64,000 nt of DNA, taken from positions 14,997,714 through 15,061,713 of the forward strand of contig CM017564.1 in the NCBI GenBank assembly GCA_007844125.1, in the 5' to 3' direction. The position numbers and the translations under genes are program-made. A model generated the notes under the pieces. That model made no database searches, had not been told where the DNA came from, and was given only the letters and a program-made list of their open reading frames with translations. This DNA comes from Sinonovacula constricta (taxonomy: Eukaryota > Mollusca > Bivalvia > Cardiida > Solecurtidae). This document shows positions 31,601 to 44,165 of this stretch, piece by piece; positions within the stretch are counted from its first letter, which is position 1, and each line of letters starts with the position of its first letter.

Positions 31601-34330
31601 ATGTCCTATACATTGATGCCATGATGTTATTATGACCTATACATTGTTGCCATGATGTTATTATGACCTATACATTGTTGCCATGACGTTATTATGTCCT
31701 ATACATTGCTGCCATGATGTTATTATGTCCTATACATTGATGCCATGATGTTATTATGACCTATACATTGTTGCCATGACGTTATTATGTCCTATACATT
31801 GCTGCCATGATGTTATCATGTCGTATACATTGCTGCCATGATGTTATTATGTCCTATACATTGCTGTCATGATGTTATTATGTCCTATACATTACTGTCC
31901 TGACGTTATTATGACAGACATTACTGTTGTGACGTTATTTTGACGTATACATTACGGCCATAACGTTATTATGCCCCATATATTGCTGTCATGATGTTAT
32001 CATGTCCTATACATTACTGTTCTGACGTTATTATGACAGGAATTACTGCCATGATGTTATTTTGACGTATTCATTACGGCCATAACATTATTACGCCCCA
32101 TACATTGCTGCTATGACGTTATTATAGCCTGTACGTTGCTGTCAAGACGTTATTATGTCCAATACATTAATGCCATGACATTATTATGCCCTTTATACTG
32201 CTATCATGAGGTTATAATACCCTATACATTGTTGCTATGACGTTATTATGTCCTATACTAGTACGTTACTTTCATGACGATATTATTCCCTATGCATTGC
32301 TGTGCTGACGTTATTATGCCCTGTCCATTGCTGCCATGACTTAATTATGCCCTATACATTGTCGCCATGACGTTATTATGCCCAATACTGTAATGCCATT
32401 ACATTATTATCACCCATACATTGCTGTCATGACGTTATAATGCCCCATACATTGCTGCCATTGAGTCATTTTGCCCCATACATTACTGCCATTGTGTTAG
32501 TATGCCCCATACACTGCTGCCCTTTGTTAGTATTCCCCATACATTGCTGCCATGACGTTATTATATCTTGTACATTGATGCCACTTGTTCATATGCCCAA
32601 TATATTGCTGCCATGACATTATTGTGCCTCGTACATTGTTGCCATGACGTTATTAGGATGTATACATTGCTGCCATTGTGTTGTTATGTCCCATAAATTA
32701 CTGGCATTGTGTTATTATGCCCCATAAATTACTGCTTTTGTGTTATGTTGCCCCATACATTACTGCCATTGTGTTATTACGCTCTATACATTGCTGTCAT
32801 GACATTATTATGCCTTGTACATTTCTGTCATAGACTTATTATTTCCTGTACATGTACATTTCTGGTATAACGTTATTATGCCTTGTACATTTCTGCCATG
32901 ATATTATTATGCCTTGTACATTGCTGCCATTGAGTTATTATTCCCTGTACATGTTCATTGCTGGTATAACGTTATTATGCCTTGTACATTGCTGCCATTG
33001 AGTTATTATTCCCTGTACATGTACATTGCTGGTATAACATTATTATGCCTTGTACATTTCTGCCATGACATTATTATGCCTTGTATACTGATGTCATGAC
33101 CTTATTATGTCCTGTACGTTTAGGCCATGACGTTATTTTGTTTTATACATTGCTGCCCTGACGTTATTGTGTCCTATACATTTAGGCCATGGCGTTATTA
33201 TGTGTTATGCATTACTGACATGGCGTAATTATGTCCTATACATTGCCGCCATGACGTTATTATGCCTTGTATAGTGATTCCATGACGTTATTATGTGCTA
33301 TACATTTAGGCCATTACGTTATTATGTTTTACACATTGCTGCCATGACGTTATTATGTCCTATATATTGCTGCCATGGCGTAATTATGTCCTATACATTG
33401 CTGCCATGATGTTATTATGCCTTGCACATTTCTGCCATGACGTTATTATGCCTTGTACATTGCTGCACTGAAGTTATTAAGCCCTATACATCACCGCCAT
33501 GACATTATTATGCCCTATACATTACTGCCATGACGTTATTATGCCTTGCACATTGCTGCCCTGAAGTTATTAAGCCCTATACATTGCTGCCATGAAGTTA
33601 GTATGCCCTATAAATTGCTGCCATGACCTTATTATGCCCTATCATTGCTGCCATGACCTTATTATGCCCTATACATTGCTGCCATGACCATATTAAGCCC
33701 TATACATTGCTGCCATGACCTTATTATGCCCTATACATTGCTGCCATGGCCTTATTATGCCCTATACATTGCTGCCATGACCTTATTATGCCCTATACAT
33801 TTCAGCCATGAAGTTATTATGTCATGTATATTGCTCCCATGACGTTATTATGTCCTATACATTGTGCCATGACGTTATTATGTTTCATACATTGCTGCCA
33901 TGACGTTATTATGCCCTATACATTGCTGTCATGACGCTTTTATGTCCTGTACATTGCTGTCATGATGTTATTATGTCCTATACATTGATGCCATGATGTT
34001 ATTATGCCTTGCACATTTCTGCCATGACGTAATTATGCCTTGTACATTGCTGCCCTAAAGTTATTAAGCCCTATATATTACTGCCATGACATTAGTATGC
34101 CTTGTACATTGCTGCCATGACGTTATTATGCCTTGTACATTTGTGCCATGACGTTATTATGGCGTATACATTGCCGCCATTATGCCTTTTTCATTGCTGT
34201 CATGGCGTTATTATGCCCTAAACATTGCTGCAATGACGTTATTATGCCCTGTACATTGCTGCCATGCAGTTATTATGCCATATACATTTTGGCCATGACG
34301 GTTTTCGGTTACAAACATTGCTGCGAGTGA
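28664..34330. repeat. 31-bp satellite, about 180 copies
   Basis: The unit is ATGCCATGACGTTATTATGT plus CCTATACATTG. Units at 29.4-31.9 kb are nearly uniform, while those at both ends (28.66-29.4 and 31.9-34.33 kb) are much more diverged, the classic pattern of homogenised centre and decayed edges. Local higher-order duplication is visible: a variant block with GACGTTATCATGTCC recurs at 30721, 31093 and 31341, that is 12 and 8 units apart. The TGACGTTA of the unit varies as TGATGTTA or TGACATTA. Short open frames are artefacts. Confidence 0.97.
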
Positions 34331-35119
34331 GTTATTAAATATTAGGCAATATAACTTTATATTGATATTGTAGGACGGATTACAGACATTTCTGTTCTAG
34401 GAGTACTAGTCCGTATAATTAATCGATATGTCGTTAATAAACCTTATAAATTTCCGACATTTAGTTGTAACTAAGACCTTAAAATTACCAACATGGAAAT
34501 TATAGGCAACCAGTCTGTTATAATAACACTCGCCACATGTTTACATCAATTGGTAATTGAAAATTTATTATTATTTTCTTTCAGCTATACTTTCGTAAAT
34601 AACTTTTTTAATATTTTGATAAATAACTCGTCGATAGAAACCAGAGCATTGGAATGCAGACAGGAAGGATTTACTACTAATTTAAATTGAAGTGCATTTT
34701 AAATGTTAATCCGTGCTATGTTTATTAAAAGAAATCATTTCAATATTCAAGAAGATATCACTAGAGCAATTACTTTAGGCAACCTCCTCCACTACAGGAC
34801 GTGCTCAGGTGAGCTAAAAATAAAGATAGAAAAATGATTAAAGATTAATAATGGATAAAATTAGTGATAGAGCAGTAACAAATATCAAACTAAGAGTTGT
34901 CCTTACGCCTTGTTTACCTGGAGTTGTGCTCATAACTATATATCTTTCCTTTATGTATGTATGTATCAATCGGGACGGTAAAAATAAATGGCCTTGATAT
35001 TATATTATCATTTCCTCTAGTTACCGCTTAATGTAAAAACTTATAAAGTAAGCAAATTCAAATAAACATTTTTGAATCCTTAAATATTAAGTTATTTAAT
35101 ACATTACTCGCGTGTGTGT
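34331..35119. other. Intergenic sequence, nothing recognised
   Basis: AT-rich, with no supported gene. A plus-strand open frame at 34493-34690 has no recognisable content. Confidence 0.5.
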
Positions 35120-35460
35120 GTGGGGGGGGGGGGGGGCGGGGTGGGGGAGGGGGGAATGGGGTAACCCTCGACCCTCATAATCTCGCTCTCAATTATATAT
35201 ATACACAGAGTCAGACAGAGACACAGACACAGAGAGAGGCAAAGAGAGGCAGAGAGAGACAGACAGAGACACAGAGAAAGACAGACAGAGAGAGACAGAC
35301 AGAGAGACAGAGAAGGAGACACAGAGATAGACAGATAGAGGCAGAGAGAGACAGACAGAGAGACAGAGAAAGAGACACAGAGATAGACAGAGAGAGGCAG
35401 AGAGAGAGAGAGAGAGAGAGAGAAAAGAGAGAGAGATAGAGAAAAAGAGAGAGTGTGTGT
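35120..35460. repeat. G-run followed by (AGAC/AGAG)n
   Basis: A (TG)n and G-rich tract at 35112-35158 is followed, after a short spacer, by AGACAGAGAG-type repeats at 35205-35460 ending in a (TG)n stub. Ser/Leu-rich or Arg/Glu-rich peptides from either strand are low-complexity artefacts. Confidence 0.93.
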
Positions 35461-36340
35461 GTTTTAACCTGTACTGTGTACTGTAATATTTATATTTATA
35501 AGACATTACTTAATGCAATTTATTGTTTACAATATTGTCTTAACATTAAGTGTTTTTAAAATATAGGATTAGGTAAAGCAAACTGATACTTTTTATAGTT
35601 TCAAGGTTATGGGGATTTTACTGACAGAATGACAAAAAGTATACAGTAAATACTTTATTATGTAGACAAAGATATAAGATTAGCTACTTAAAGAAGAAAA
35701 AACAATGCAAACACAAGATATATATTGGCATCTCTATCAAACACAGGTTTTACAGTCTGCACATTAAAATACACGTACATAAGTACAGATATTATTATAG
35801 TATATAATATAGTTTAAGCTATGTTCCAGTAACAATTATTGCTATCACATTTTAAATGGCTAATCAACATAAAGGCCCTGGTTGCATAAAGGCAATGGCT
35901 TAATTACAGATAAATAAAGACCTCTCTTTACTTTTCACCAAACGTTCCTTAATCAAATTTATGAGAAACGTATCGCATTTGGTCCCCAAATCAGATCAGG
36001 TATGCGGCATTCTAGAAATCGACATTTCACAGGCAAGCAGTCCCCGGGCCCCTCTAGGACCAAATGTATGCAACTGAACATCAAGAAAGGTGTTAAAGTC
36101 ATTTGTATATAGTCGACAACAGAATCGATTGTAATTAGGTTAAGCAAAGCAAACGCATAATAGCGTTCTTCAAGCTTAATTACCTAAAGAAAACTCAATC
36201 TAACTAGTATACATTTAAACAGCGTTTTCTCGAATACATATCACGTGCATATTTCTTGCATAAACTGAACAATCATTGATCCTAAACTTATGACAAACAT
36301 AATAATAATAATAAAGGTGCATTTTATTTTATTTCATATA
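35461..36340. other. Intergenic sequence
   Basis: Nothing firm. A stretch at 36008-36060 (TTCTAGAAATCGACATTTCA, then CCCCGGGCCCCTCTAG) is echoed near 36780-36830 (TTTCTAGAAATCCAATATTT, then CCCCTGACCACCC). The two look like old copies of one dispersed repeat. Confidence 0.45.
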
Positions 36341-36615
36341 CAGGGGCGGATCCAGGATTTCAGAATAGGGGGGGGGGGGAGGGAGTAACATTTTTGCAAA
36401 AAGACTAGAGCTATGTTCAAGAAAACATTTAACATGACAACAGAAGTAGGCTCGTCGCCGCAGAAATATGCGTGACAAAGCTCTAGTGGAAACGGGCCTT
36501 AAGAGGCGTAGCCCTTTGAAAACCTTCGCTTTAAAAAAACTAAAAAATTAACACTTTTTTTTTGTTGGTCGTCGAAAAATAGGGGGGCCGCGGCCCCCCT
36601 CTGGATCCGCCACTG
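36341..36615 (+). mobile_element. hAT-like MITE, second copy type
   Basis: The element is 275 bp long, starts CAGGGGCGGATCCAGG and ends with CTGGATCCGCCACTG (inward CAGTGGCGGATCCAG). The terminal repeats match those of the 20475-20711 element. A GGGGGGCCGCGGCCCCCC palindrome sits just inside the right end and a G-run just inside the left. Flanks share ATATA but no exact 8-bp duplication, so the target site has decayed or been altered. No coding capacity. Confidence 0.78.
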
Positions 36616-38003
36616 ATATATCAATATTTTTGTTAATCCAGGAGCGGATTGGTGATGCATAGCAAGGAACACGAATAAAACTCGTAGAACATATCCACTA
36701 AATACATTACATTAAGTTTTAAAGACTGGTAAAATTGTATCGAATGTGATTCTGATTTACGTCAGAACACATACCGTCTTTCTAGAAATCCAATATTTCA
36801 CAGGAGAGACTACCCCTGACCACCCTAATAGTGAATGTGTTTAAAACAACCTTATATATAGTGACATAAAATGTGACATCTTACCTACGAGCATTCTATA
36901 AAAGTCCAAGACGGTTGGGTGACGCATACATACAACCAATATTTTAATTGTCAAACAACTGTTAGAATTCTAGTTCTATACACAGTACAGCGTAAATAAA
37001 AAATTGCCCTAGTCGAAATTACTACAAATTGTAATGCAATATTAGATCGTTATAACTGAATTCATGATCAATTTTCATTTGAATATAAACTCGTCACATC
37101 TATTAAGAAGCATCGAACAATGAATTTATCTTCTTAACTTGTCACTGATCTAACATGTTTCTTTATTTTATAACATCATCACTGAAATTTGCTGCAGATA
37201 GAACAGTTATGCACAATTCTAACTGAACCTCGCATGTCATAGCTGTTAATTGTTTGTGAAGTTTATGTGGTATAAATATATTATACTAATTGGATACTAT
37301 ACACTATGTAGTAAAATTGACGCCTTGTTTGTTACGTCTACATTTGTTTCAACCAAATAACATCGAAAATCGGTTGATGATTGTTTACGTAACAACTTTT
37401 GGACATTATTTGTATTATGTACATACCGCTACATGTGACACGAAATATAAAATGCGAATAGTATTATGAATTTTTGAATAGAAAATGTATTAAATTCTGA
37501 AGAAATCTGACATAAATGCCAAATAATTCAGCAATGCAGTAATTTATTGATGACGTCGCGTCTTTTTATTGATTTTGCGGGAAAACGTATTATCCGAGTG
37601 TGATGACGTCACATCATGATTAATGACGTCATTGTTTTGATGTTTATGTAAAATATACAAACATGGCGAACTGAGAAGAAAACATCAAACTGAACTGAAA
37701 TAAACTTTAACTGTAGAAACATTTGTATAAAATATTTAATGCAAATACAACAATAAATCAACTACATACTTATCAGTAATATTTACAGAAGAACCGAGTT
37801 TTAAATACACTTTTTAATTTCTTTTTATTCCTAAACAAAATTTCGATGTAAAATTGTTTTGCTAAAATGTTATTTAATTCCACATTTATAACGAGTCACT
37901 AATTCATAAAATGTCAACAAAATTATGAACACAAATAAAAACAAAATGTCCAGCAATATTTATATTTAATGTTTACTTACATCAATTAAAACTAATATAA
38001 ACT
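36616..38003. other. Region 3' of the TRIM-like gene
   Basis: For the minus-strand TRIM-like gene this holds the 3' UTR. A candidate poly(A) signal (AATAAA on the minus strand) is at 37824-37829, about 175 bp past the stop. Beyond it is AT-rich sequence plus a cluster of CRE-like palindromes. Confidence 0.5.
37551..37631. promoter_or_regulatory. Cluster of CRE-like TGACGTCA sites
   Basis: TGACGTCG at 37551 and two full TGACGTCA palindromes at 37604-37611 and 37624-37631 lie within 81 bp. TGACGTCA is the consensus for CREB/ATF bZIP factors. Whether it regulates anything is unknown; the nearest gene ends about 370 bp away. Single further TGACGTCA sites occur at 22713 and 39626. Confidence 0.35.
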
Positions 38004-38576
38004 TTACTCCCATTCCACCATCAGAAGCTGATCACTCTCACCTCCGACATACAACCGACTCCTGTTCACATCATAACTGAGACAGTATGGCCACGTGATC
38101 CCGTCTTCCTCGGACAATATCTGACCTACCACGTGACCACCCTCGGTCACCTTGACTACGTTCAGTGAGCCCAGTCCACAAACAAACACGTGACCGCGAT
38201 GGTCAGTGGTCACACCCGTGGCTCCAGACAGTCCGAGATCGTTCTGGGAGAGACAGAATATCGGCCTCCCGTCCGCGCCGACACATACAAGACCTCTGTC
38301 CAAGTCAGCCACATAGAGTCGGTCGCCGGAACTGTTCACGGCGATGTGTTGGATGCCAGAGAACAGTTCCCGGTCGTCGGTGTCCTTGGAGATCTCCCTC
38401 AGCTTCCTGCCACTACTCACGTCGTGTACGTACAATATCTTACCATACCCAGCACAGTACAGCAGTCCGCCATGACAAGCGATCTTGGCGGTCCCATGTC
38501 CCAACTCGACGGTTCGTGTCCTGGTCAGACTCTCGGTGTTGTACACGTGGACTTGGGTAGAACCATAGAAGGCAAC
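38004..38576 (-). CDS. TRIM-like protein, exon 3 (beta-propeller)
   Basis: Minus strand. The acceptor is TGTATTTCCAG and the stop TAA is at 38004-38006. It encodes residues 399-588 from VAFYGSTQVHVYNTESL to the end LLMVEWE. Repeating blades are visible: GHGTAKIACHGGLLYCAGYG, IQHIAVNSSGDRLYVADLDR, TGVTTDHRGHVFVCGLGSLN and PYCLSYDVNRSRLYVGGESD. This is the blade pattern of NHL/WD-like six-bladed propellers at the C-terminus of TRIM-NHL-type proteins, which bind protein or RNA partners. It is more GC-rich than its surroundings, like the other exons. No damage is seen. Confidence 0.9.
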   Translation of the reverse strand, partial: VAFYGSTQVHVYNTESLTRTRTVELGHGTAKIACHGGLLYCAGYGKILYVHDVSSGRKLREISKDTDDRELFSGIQHIAVNSSGDRLYVADLDRGLVCVGADGRPIFCLSQNDLGLSGATGVTTDHRGHVFVCGLGSLNVVKVTEGGHVVGQILSEEDGITWPYCLSYDVNRSRLYVGGESDQLLMVEWE

Positions 38577-38720
38577 CTGGAAATACAGAAATGTAGATCA
38601 GAGTAAAACATTATAAATGTACAGATTGTGTTGGTGACAAAATACACGTCAGCGTTCATAGTCGTGAAAGATGAAACCTGAAAATAGAGGGAGGGAAAAT
38701 AGAACATAATTAAAGTATTT

Positions 38721-38917
38721 AGCCCGTATACACCAACCATTCTAAAGTAATACTTGTAAGAACTGGTAAAGTCATGGATGTTATTTCACAATAACCAGCT
38801 ATTGTAAGCCTAAAGTCACAATTTAACTTCATACAAAAGCTTAGTTTTCTTGGTTTGAAATGGTGACTTGGGCTCAAGTCGTGACTTGCGTTAAGCAATG
38901 CTTGGTGAATACAGGCC
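38721..38917. mobile_element. Small MITE with terminal inverted repeats (TRIM intron 2)
   Basis: The left end GCCCGTATACACCAACCATT and the inward right end GGCCTGTATTCACCAAGCAT are inverted copies with about four mismatches in 20. Length is about 197 bp, with no coding capacity. A target duplication could not be defined. 'GCCTGTATTCACCAA'-type ends are common in foldback MITEs. Confidence 0.6.
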
Positions 38918-41900
38918 TTTATGTCGTGGCACAAGTTTGGTCATGTTGTTTGTGGTGGAGTAAACATGGCCGGCAAAATAATCATCCACACAACAACCTG
39001 AAAATATAGACATGTAAAGCAGATAAACATTTAAATGAAATTGTAAACAAATGCTAGTAAAATGTCAATATTCAGTGTTTTCATAGTCGGTCAGCTTGCC
39101 AGTGCCTCGTCTAAATATTGGAAAAGTACGACTTAATAACCACCCGAATATACAATATGTACACTTGTTACAATCGCTGTCTTCCTAGCTCTGTTAAACT
39201 TGAATACGGGGAAAAGTCGCCATTTGTGTCTGAAAGTGTGGAAATGTAAACACATGGTCATGTATGCAACAATTTGCAATAACTTCAATAAAATGGAATC
39301 AACATTTAAAATTGAGTTTAATATAGTTATGTATTTTTTCTCTGAATCAATAACAGAAGAAGTCTACCGGAGATGCACAGCAAATGTGAAAAATGCACTG
39401 TGTCTAGAAACAGAGATCAAAACATAGCCATGGTTTTTGAACAGTATTTTAACCAAATTTAAGCATAAAGCAATATAAAAAAGGCATACATTTATAAGTA
39501 TTATTATAATATTCAAACTTATACTTAACAAGATATCTTTATACAATTTTCCTCAAGACCGCACAGAATCCATCTTACTTTGGCTGATTTCATGAACGCT
39601 CAACTTGTTGTTTTTCAAATATTTATGACGTCATATTTTGTCGCGTGACGTATGAAATGTGTACAACTGTTTGTATACATGTACGCGATAACCTGTGTTA
39701 GGCAAACTACTTGTTAGGCAATCGTAACAACTCGGCCGTTTCCGTAACTTTCGGAAAATAACCTCGTAAACCATAGTAGTGATACAACCATCTACTTATA
39801 GATTCAGTGATATGGTCGGTTGTAATTCGACTACCTAAGCGCGTTTGTTTAAAGAAAATCATAACAATAACACATTCATTCAATATCATCCATTAAAACA
39901 CTCAAACAAACAATGAAAATCTCATGCTTACCTATTATTCAGTGTGTATTTAGAATTTCGTATTTCATTGTTCATAGTGATCACGCGAGGTCACAATCAG
40001 GGACGGACTACTTTCTCTGCATATGATTCCCGAGGTCTATTTTCGAAGAAATCGCCGAGGGTCCCGATTGCTTGTTAGGCTTACTACCACCAATGTGTAC
40101 AAATTCGGAGGATAAATAAAGCCAATTTTGATTTGTATTGTATCGCACACCACTTGATATTGTGCGTTCTGTTTATCGTCTGTCATGATAGATATATGTT
40201 ACGTACAATGCTTGGGCGTAGCTGGGCTTTTGATGCGCTGGGTGGGTTGGGGTGGGTGGGGGGGGGGGGGGAGGAAGTCAAATTTTAAGAATATCGCACC
40301 CTTAATTTCTTCTTTGTCGATCATAGAATCGATGTTAAAGTTGGAATCAATATTGATGTTTCATCTGCCGGACTATATCTCAATCAATATCATCGTCAGA
40401 CAATAATTAAATGAATCTAACGTGTACTTATTTAGGGAGAATTCTAACAATTAACATTGTAAACCTCATGTTTATGTACTTTCTTCATAGATAGGGCAGT
40501 ACAAACTGGCATCGTATTCTTATCTCCTTTCAATGGAAAAAAGGTCTTAAACAACAATAAAAACCGAAATTCAGTAGACGACGTGTCGACAACTTGCTTA
40601 ACACTTATTTTCATTTATTTATTGACCTATTGCTTTTGATCTCATGTTGTATGTGTGTGTAAAACGGAACATTGTTAAGGTAGCTTCTAAAGTTTGAACC
40701 TTTGAAAGTTTTAATTCTTCTGTAACCGTTTCCTAGTTACCGGTCAATTAGCATGGGCCAATCGTCAGTTGCGTTCGCGCAATGTATACGTGACCGTTAA
40801 TCCCCTGCTCTCCACCCACTTGTCATCATTATCATACTTAACTGCCCCGATCTACCAATCAGGATCGATTTTAAGTTATAATCTATCGGACAGTTGGAGC
40901 AAAATAGTGAAACGGGTAGCAAAAGCATTATTTATGAGCGAGTTAATTTATGCATAGACTGACCCGACCAAATTTACTTGACTACATGTAGACATGTGCA
41001 GTTTCGTTTTTTGTGATACCGATATTGTTTAAACTATGTTTAAAATGATTTGCTTTGTCTAATAACACACTCCTTGCTGATTTTCTTAAAGAACAGTTTA
41101 AAAAATCGCACCATTCGAAATCATATTGCTCCCTGAATAAGGAACACTCAGTATAAATTTGATGTAAATAAATGAAAATAGTATGCTTTGTAGTGGAAGT
41201 AAACAAACTACTGATAATGGAGCAATATTTTCTTTGATTAAGTGTGACACTTCTGATACTATTAATCATGTTAACACGTAAAAGCAATTATGTTGCAGGA
41301 TTAAATATCTATTAAAACAGCACTTTGCAGTAGATCTACTTTTTTATACTTTTTGTAAAGATTCATGCACACAGTAACAGGCAAACAATCAATAATGTCA
41401 CATTTTGTATTAAGCAGCTAACTTGTCTTAAGGAGCCATTTTAGGCTGTCCTTTATGTGGCAGCTAGGCTTACAACTTACTTCATGTACAATACATGTTT
41501 GACTGTGTGTTTTTTTTAAAGACTGCCCTTTATTATCTCACAATCTCTTTTCTTACCAGGGTCATATTTTCCTTATCAAAAAGAGCACTACAATAACAAC
41601 ATACTGTGAAATATATTCATAGCAACAGTGACCTTGACCAGATTGACCCCAAAGCGATCCCAAACTTACACTTCGCATAAGGTACTTATGTATAATATTT
41701 ATCAATTCTGATACTTAACATACATCAGCTTTCTCTCCTGCCTTCCTGAACGTACGCCAAATGACGGTCGAGGCAATCCAAGTGTAAACGTTGGTTCCAA
41801 ATACGTCGCGTAGGGTATGACTATATGTCATATTTCGAATGTAATGTTCAGCCAAAACATTCGGTTAACATGCTTGCTTTGTTTACGTAATGATAAATAA

Positions 41901-43028
41901 ATATCTATTATTCCTACACTTAAAATAAATGTTTGTCAGTCACAGCTCCGGTCCCTGAAATAGTTTGTGTTACGATTACAATAAAGTCATGCAATTCCGC
42001 GTACATGTATGCAAACAGTGATTCAAATGTACATGTCTTATGTGACGTAATTTCGTCCCTCTTTCGGTATATATCTCCTATCGTTACTATTTATCTCTCT
42101 TTCACACATAACGGTATTCTGCAAAGTTTGAAATGTATTTTCTCTATATCTGGTGCTTTATGAGACCCCAAACAATTACCGAATAATTAAATATATTTTC
42201 CCAATCTAAGTAGATCTAGGCAAAGTTAAAGATTTTGTTACATGATTATAATCTTATCCTCCAGCACTTTCTTTCTTTTAAGAGTGCACGCGGCCATGTG
42301 ATTTATCAGAGGCGCAAATGGGCCACTTCGACTTATTGTCAGGTCGAATGATTTCGTCTAAACCTGTCTTCCACCTGACATGTTGTGTATCGCTTATATT
42401 CCTTGTTAATTCAATCTACGCCACTTAGGTGATACATGACCACGAGTGAAATGAAATACAATCAAACAATGAAATGTTCAAAATTATTTCTGTCAATATG
42501 GCGTAGAAAATGTGTGGGGTTTTTTTAAGATTTTCTAAATATTCTTATATTCCTATGCGAATGATGGTCACGCTCCTGGCGACTATGTCTTTAGACGGAT
42601 CAAAACTATTGGAACAATCTTAATACAATGCCACCAAAGAATCATGTAAATGAAATATCACGGCTCTACCTCTTGAATTTTCTGACAAGATTTTTCAATT
42701 TTCCTTATCATTTGGGGCAAATGGCCACACCCCTGACAATAATCAACAAATTAAAACAATATGTCAACGATATTTTCTTGATAGAACCAGTACTCAGGTA
42801 ATAAGTACACGCAACAATGTGCAGAACCATGGACGCTCACTTAAGCTTGTTTTGGAGAATACCGTTATATAATATAAACTTGACCAGACCCGTTATTACA
42901 ATAATCATGCACATGCAACTGTTTGACCTATATTTATTTTAATTAAAGGAATATCTTGAGTATCGATATAATACATGATAGTATACATCCAAACTAAAGC
43001 ACCAAAGAGAAACGAAAAGTATACTTAC
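38918..43028. other. TRIM-like gene intron 2, remaining sequence
   Basis: The intron runs from 43028 down to 38577 on the minus strand. Apart from the MITE at 38721-38917 it has a G-run at 40255-40272 preceded by GGGCGTAGCTGGGC (possibly one end of another hAT-like element). A stretch at 42280-42410 may be a decayed SINE family 2 copy. No extra exon is recognised. Confidence 0.5.
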
Positions 43029-43914
43029 TGCTACTTCTTGTGGACCAATACAGCAGACGTCTGTTGGCTGTCTATCTGTATCACAGCACTTGGTCACCAT
43101 GCTACTTGATGGGTCTATACGCTTCAGTCTTCTGTTTGCATAATCAGCTACCACCAGACTCCCATCACTAAGATGACAGCAACCATTGCTGGAACATGTC
43201 TTCTTATCCTCTGGTATCTTGACATGGATGCTTTTCTTTTCTGGTCTCACCACTGGCCTATCTCCCCGTTTCTCTACTGGTCTCTCTACTTGACGGAGAG
43301 CTGTACTCCTTACTATTTCCTGTACTGGTATGTCTACTTCACCTCCAACAGCACCCTGTGAGCTGATATCTTGTACGTTGGTGCCCACTCCCTTAACAAG
43401 GGAACAGAAAGAGTTAAGGGAGTCAAATATCTTTATTTCAGTCGTAAAGCTGAATTGATGTCTCTTTATCAGACTGTCCGATTCATTATAAAGAGCATCA
43501 ACTTTTTGGGCAATTGTCTGACCCTTCTTGTTAAGGACAAATGTATTGGCTTTCCAATCTTTTGACTTTGTAATTTTAAGTAGACATTGGGTTATTTCAT
43601 CTTTAGTTAAAGCACACGCCTGTCGATGATGTTTGGCGACGGCAAGAAGCTTTTCTTGTTTACTTTTGATATCCTTCTTATCATTCTCTTTAAGCTCCTC
43701 AATCCGCGACAAGAGTTTCTTTGCGTATACTTCAAGATCTCTAAGAAAGCTGTTTCCATTTTTTTTAATATTAGCCAAGTGTTCATCTAATGCTTTAATA
43801 GCGTCGTTTATACTGTCCAGAGCCGACTTTAACTTTGCAGGGACTGCTTGTAACTCAGGGTCAGCATTGAGCTCATCTGGGGATTCCCTGATGTTTTGCG
43901 GGTCCTGACATTTC
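43029..43914 (-). CDS. TRIM-like protein, exon 2 (coiled coil, linker, first propeller blade)
   Basis: Minus strand, acceptor TTTTTTTTCAG and donor GCA/gtaagt. It encodes residues 103-398. KLKSALDSINDAIKALDEHL starts a long coiled coil, which includes LEVYAKKLLSRIEELKENDK and runs to about residue 250. A charged Pro/Val-rich linker follows (EIVRSTALRQVERPVEKRGD). From about residue 340 the propeller begins with SDGSLVVADYANRRLKRID, a clear NHL-repeat motif. The first base completes an Arg codon split by intron 1 and the exon ends in phase 0, so 308 + 886 + 573 bp give exactly 589 codons. The coiled coil should drive dimerisation, as in TRIM proteins. Confidence 0.9.
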
Positions 43915-43939
43915 CTGAAAAAAAAAAGAAAAAAGAAAA

Positions 43940-44165
43940 TGCCATTGAAGTACATTGCAACGACCCCACTGTGGTGAGTATAGTGAGGTGGAGGAAGACT
44001 CCAGACACAAGTCTGGGCAGAACAGCCTGCACAATGCATGTAAGCTGGAAAACTCTACATGAAACAGTTTGCCTATGAGTATAACCTTAACCCATGTGGT
44101 GAATGGTACAATATTTACTTAAGGGTTACGAGTCGGCGACTCTACCTTTCAAGTACAGGCCTGCC
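43940..44165 (-). mobile_element. SINE family 2 beside the splice acceptor of TRIM exon 2
   Basis: Minus strand, same direction as the gene. It has head GGTAGAGTCGCCGACTCGTA, core CCAGCTTACATGCATTGTGC followed by GTTCTGCCCAGACTTGTGTC and CTTCCTCCACC, then GGTCGTTGCAATG, where the recognisable SINE stops. The exon acceptor follows about 25 bp later through a T-rich tract. Its core is the version closest to the 52/63-bp array at 2069-3300. Confidence 0.75.

Noticed and set aside
28664..34330. CRISPR-like array of 31-bp repeats
   Set aside because: Units are contiguous with no unique spacers and the genome is animal. It is a satellite.
28664..34330. SINE origin for the 31-bp satellite
   Set aside because: Only CTATACA and a few further bases are shared with SINE family 1, which is not above what chance allows.
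35104..35506. Arg/Glu-rich and Ser/Leu-rich frames on opposite strands
   Set aside because: These come from AGAC/AGAG repeats and G-runs; nothing suggests coding.
38165..38606. Plus-strand frames of 131 and 138 codons
   Set aside because: They are shadows of the well-supported minus-strand propeller exon of the TRIM-like gene.
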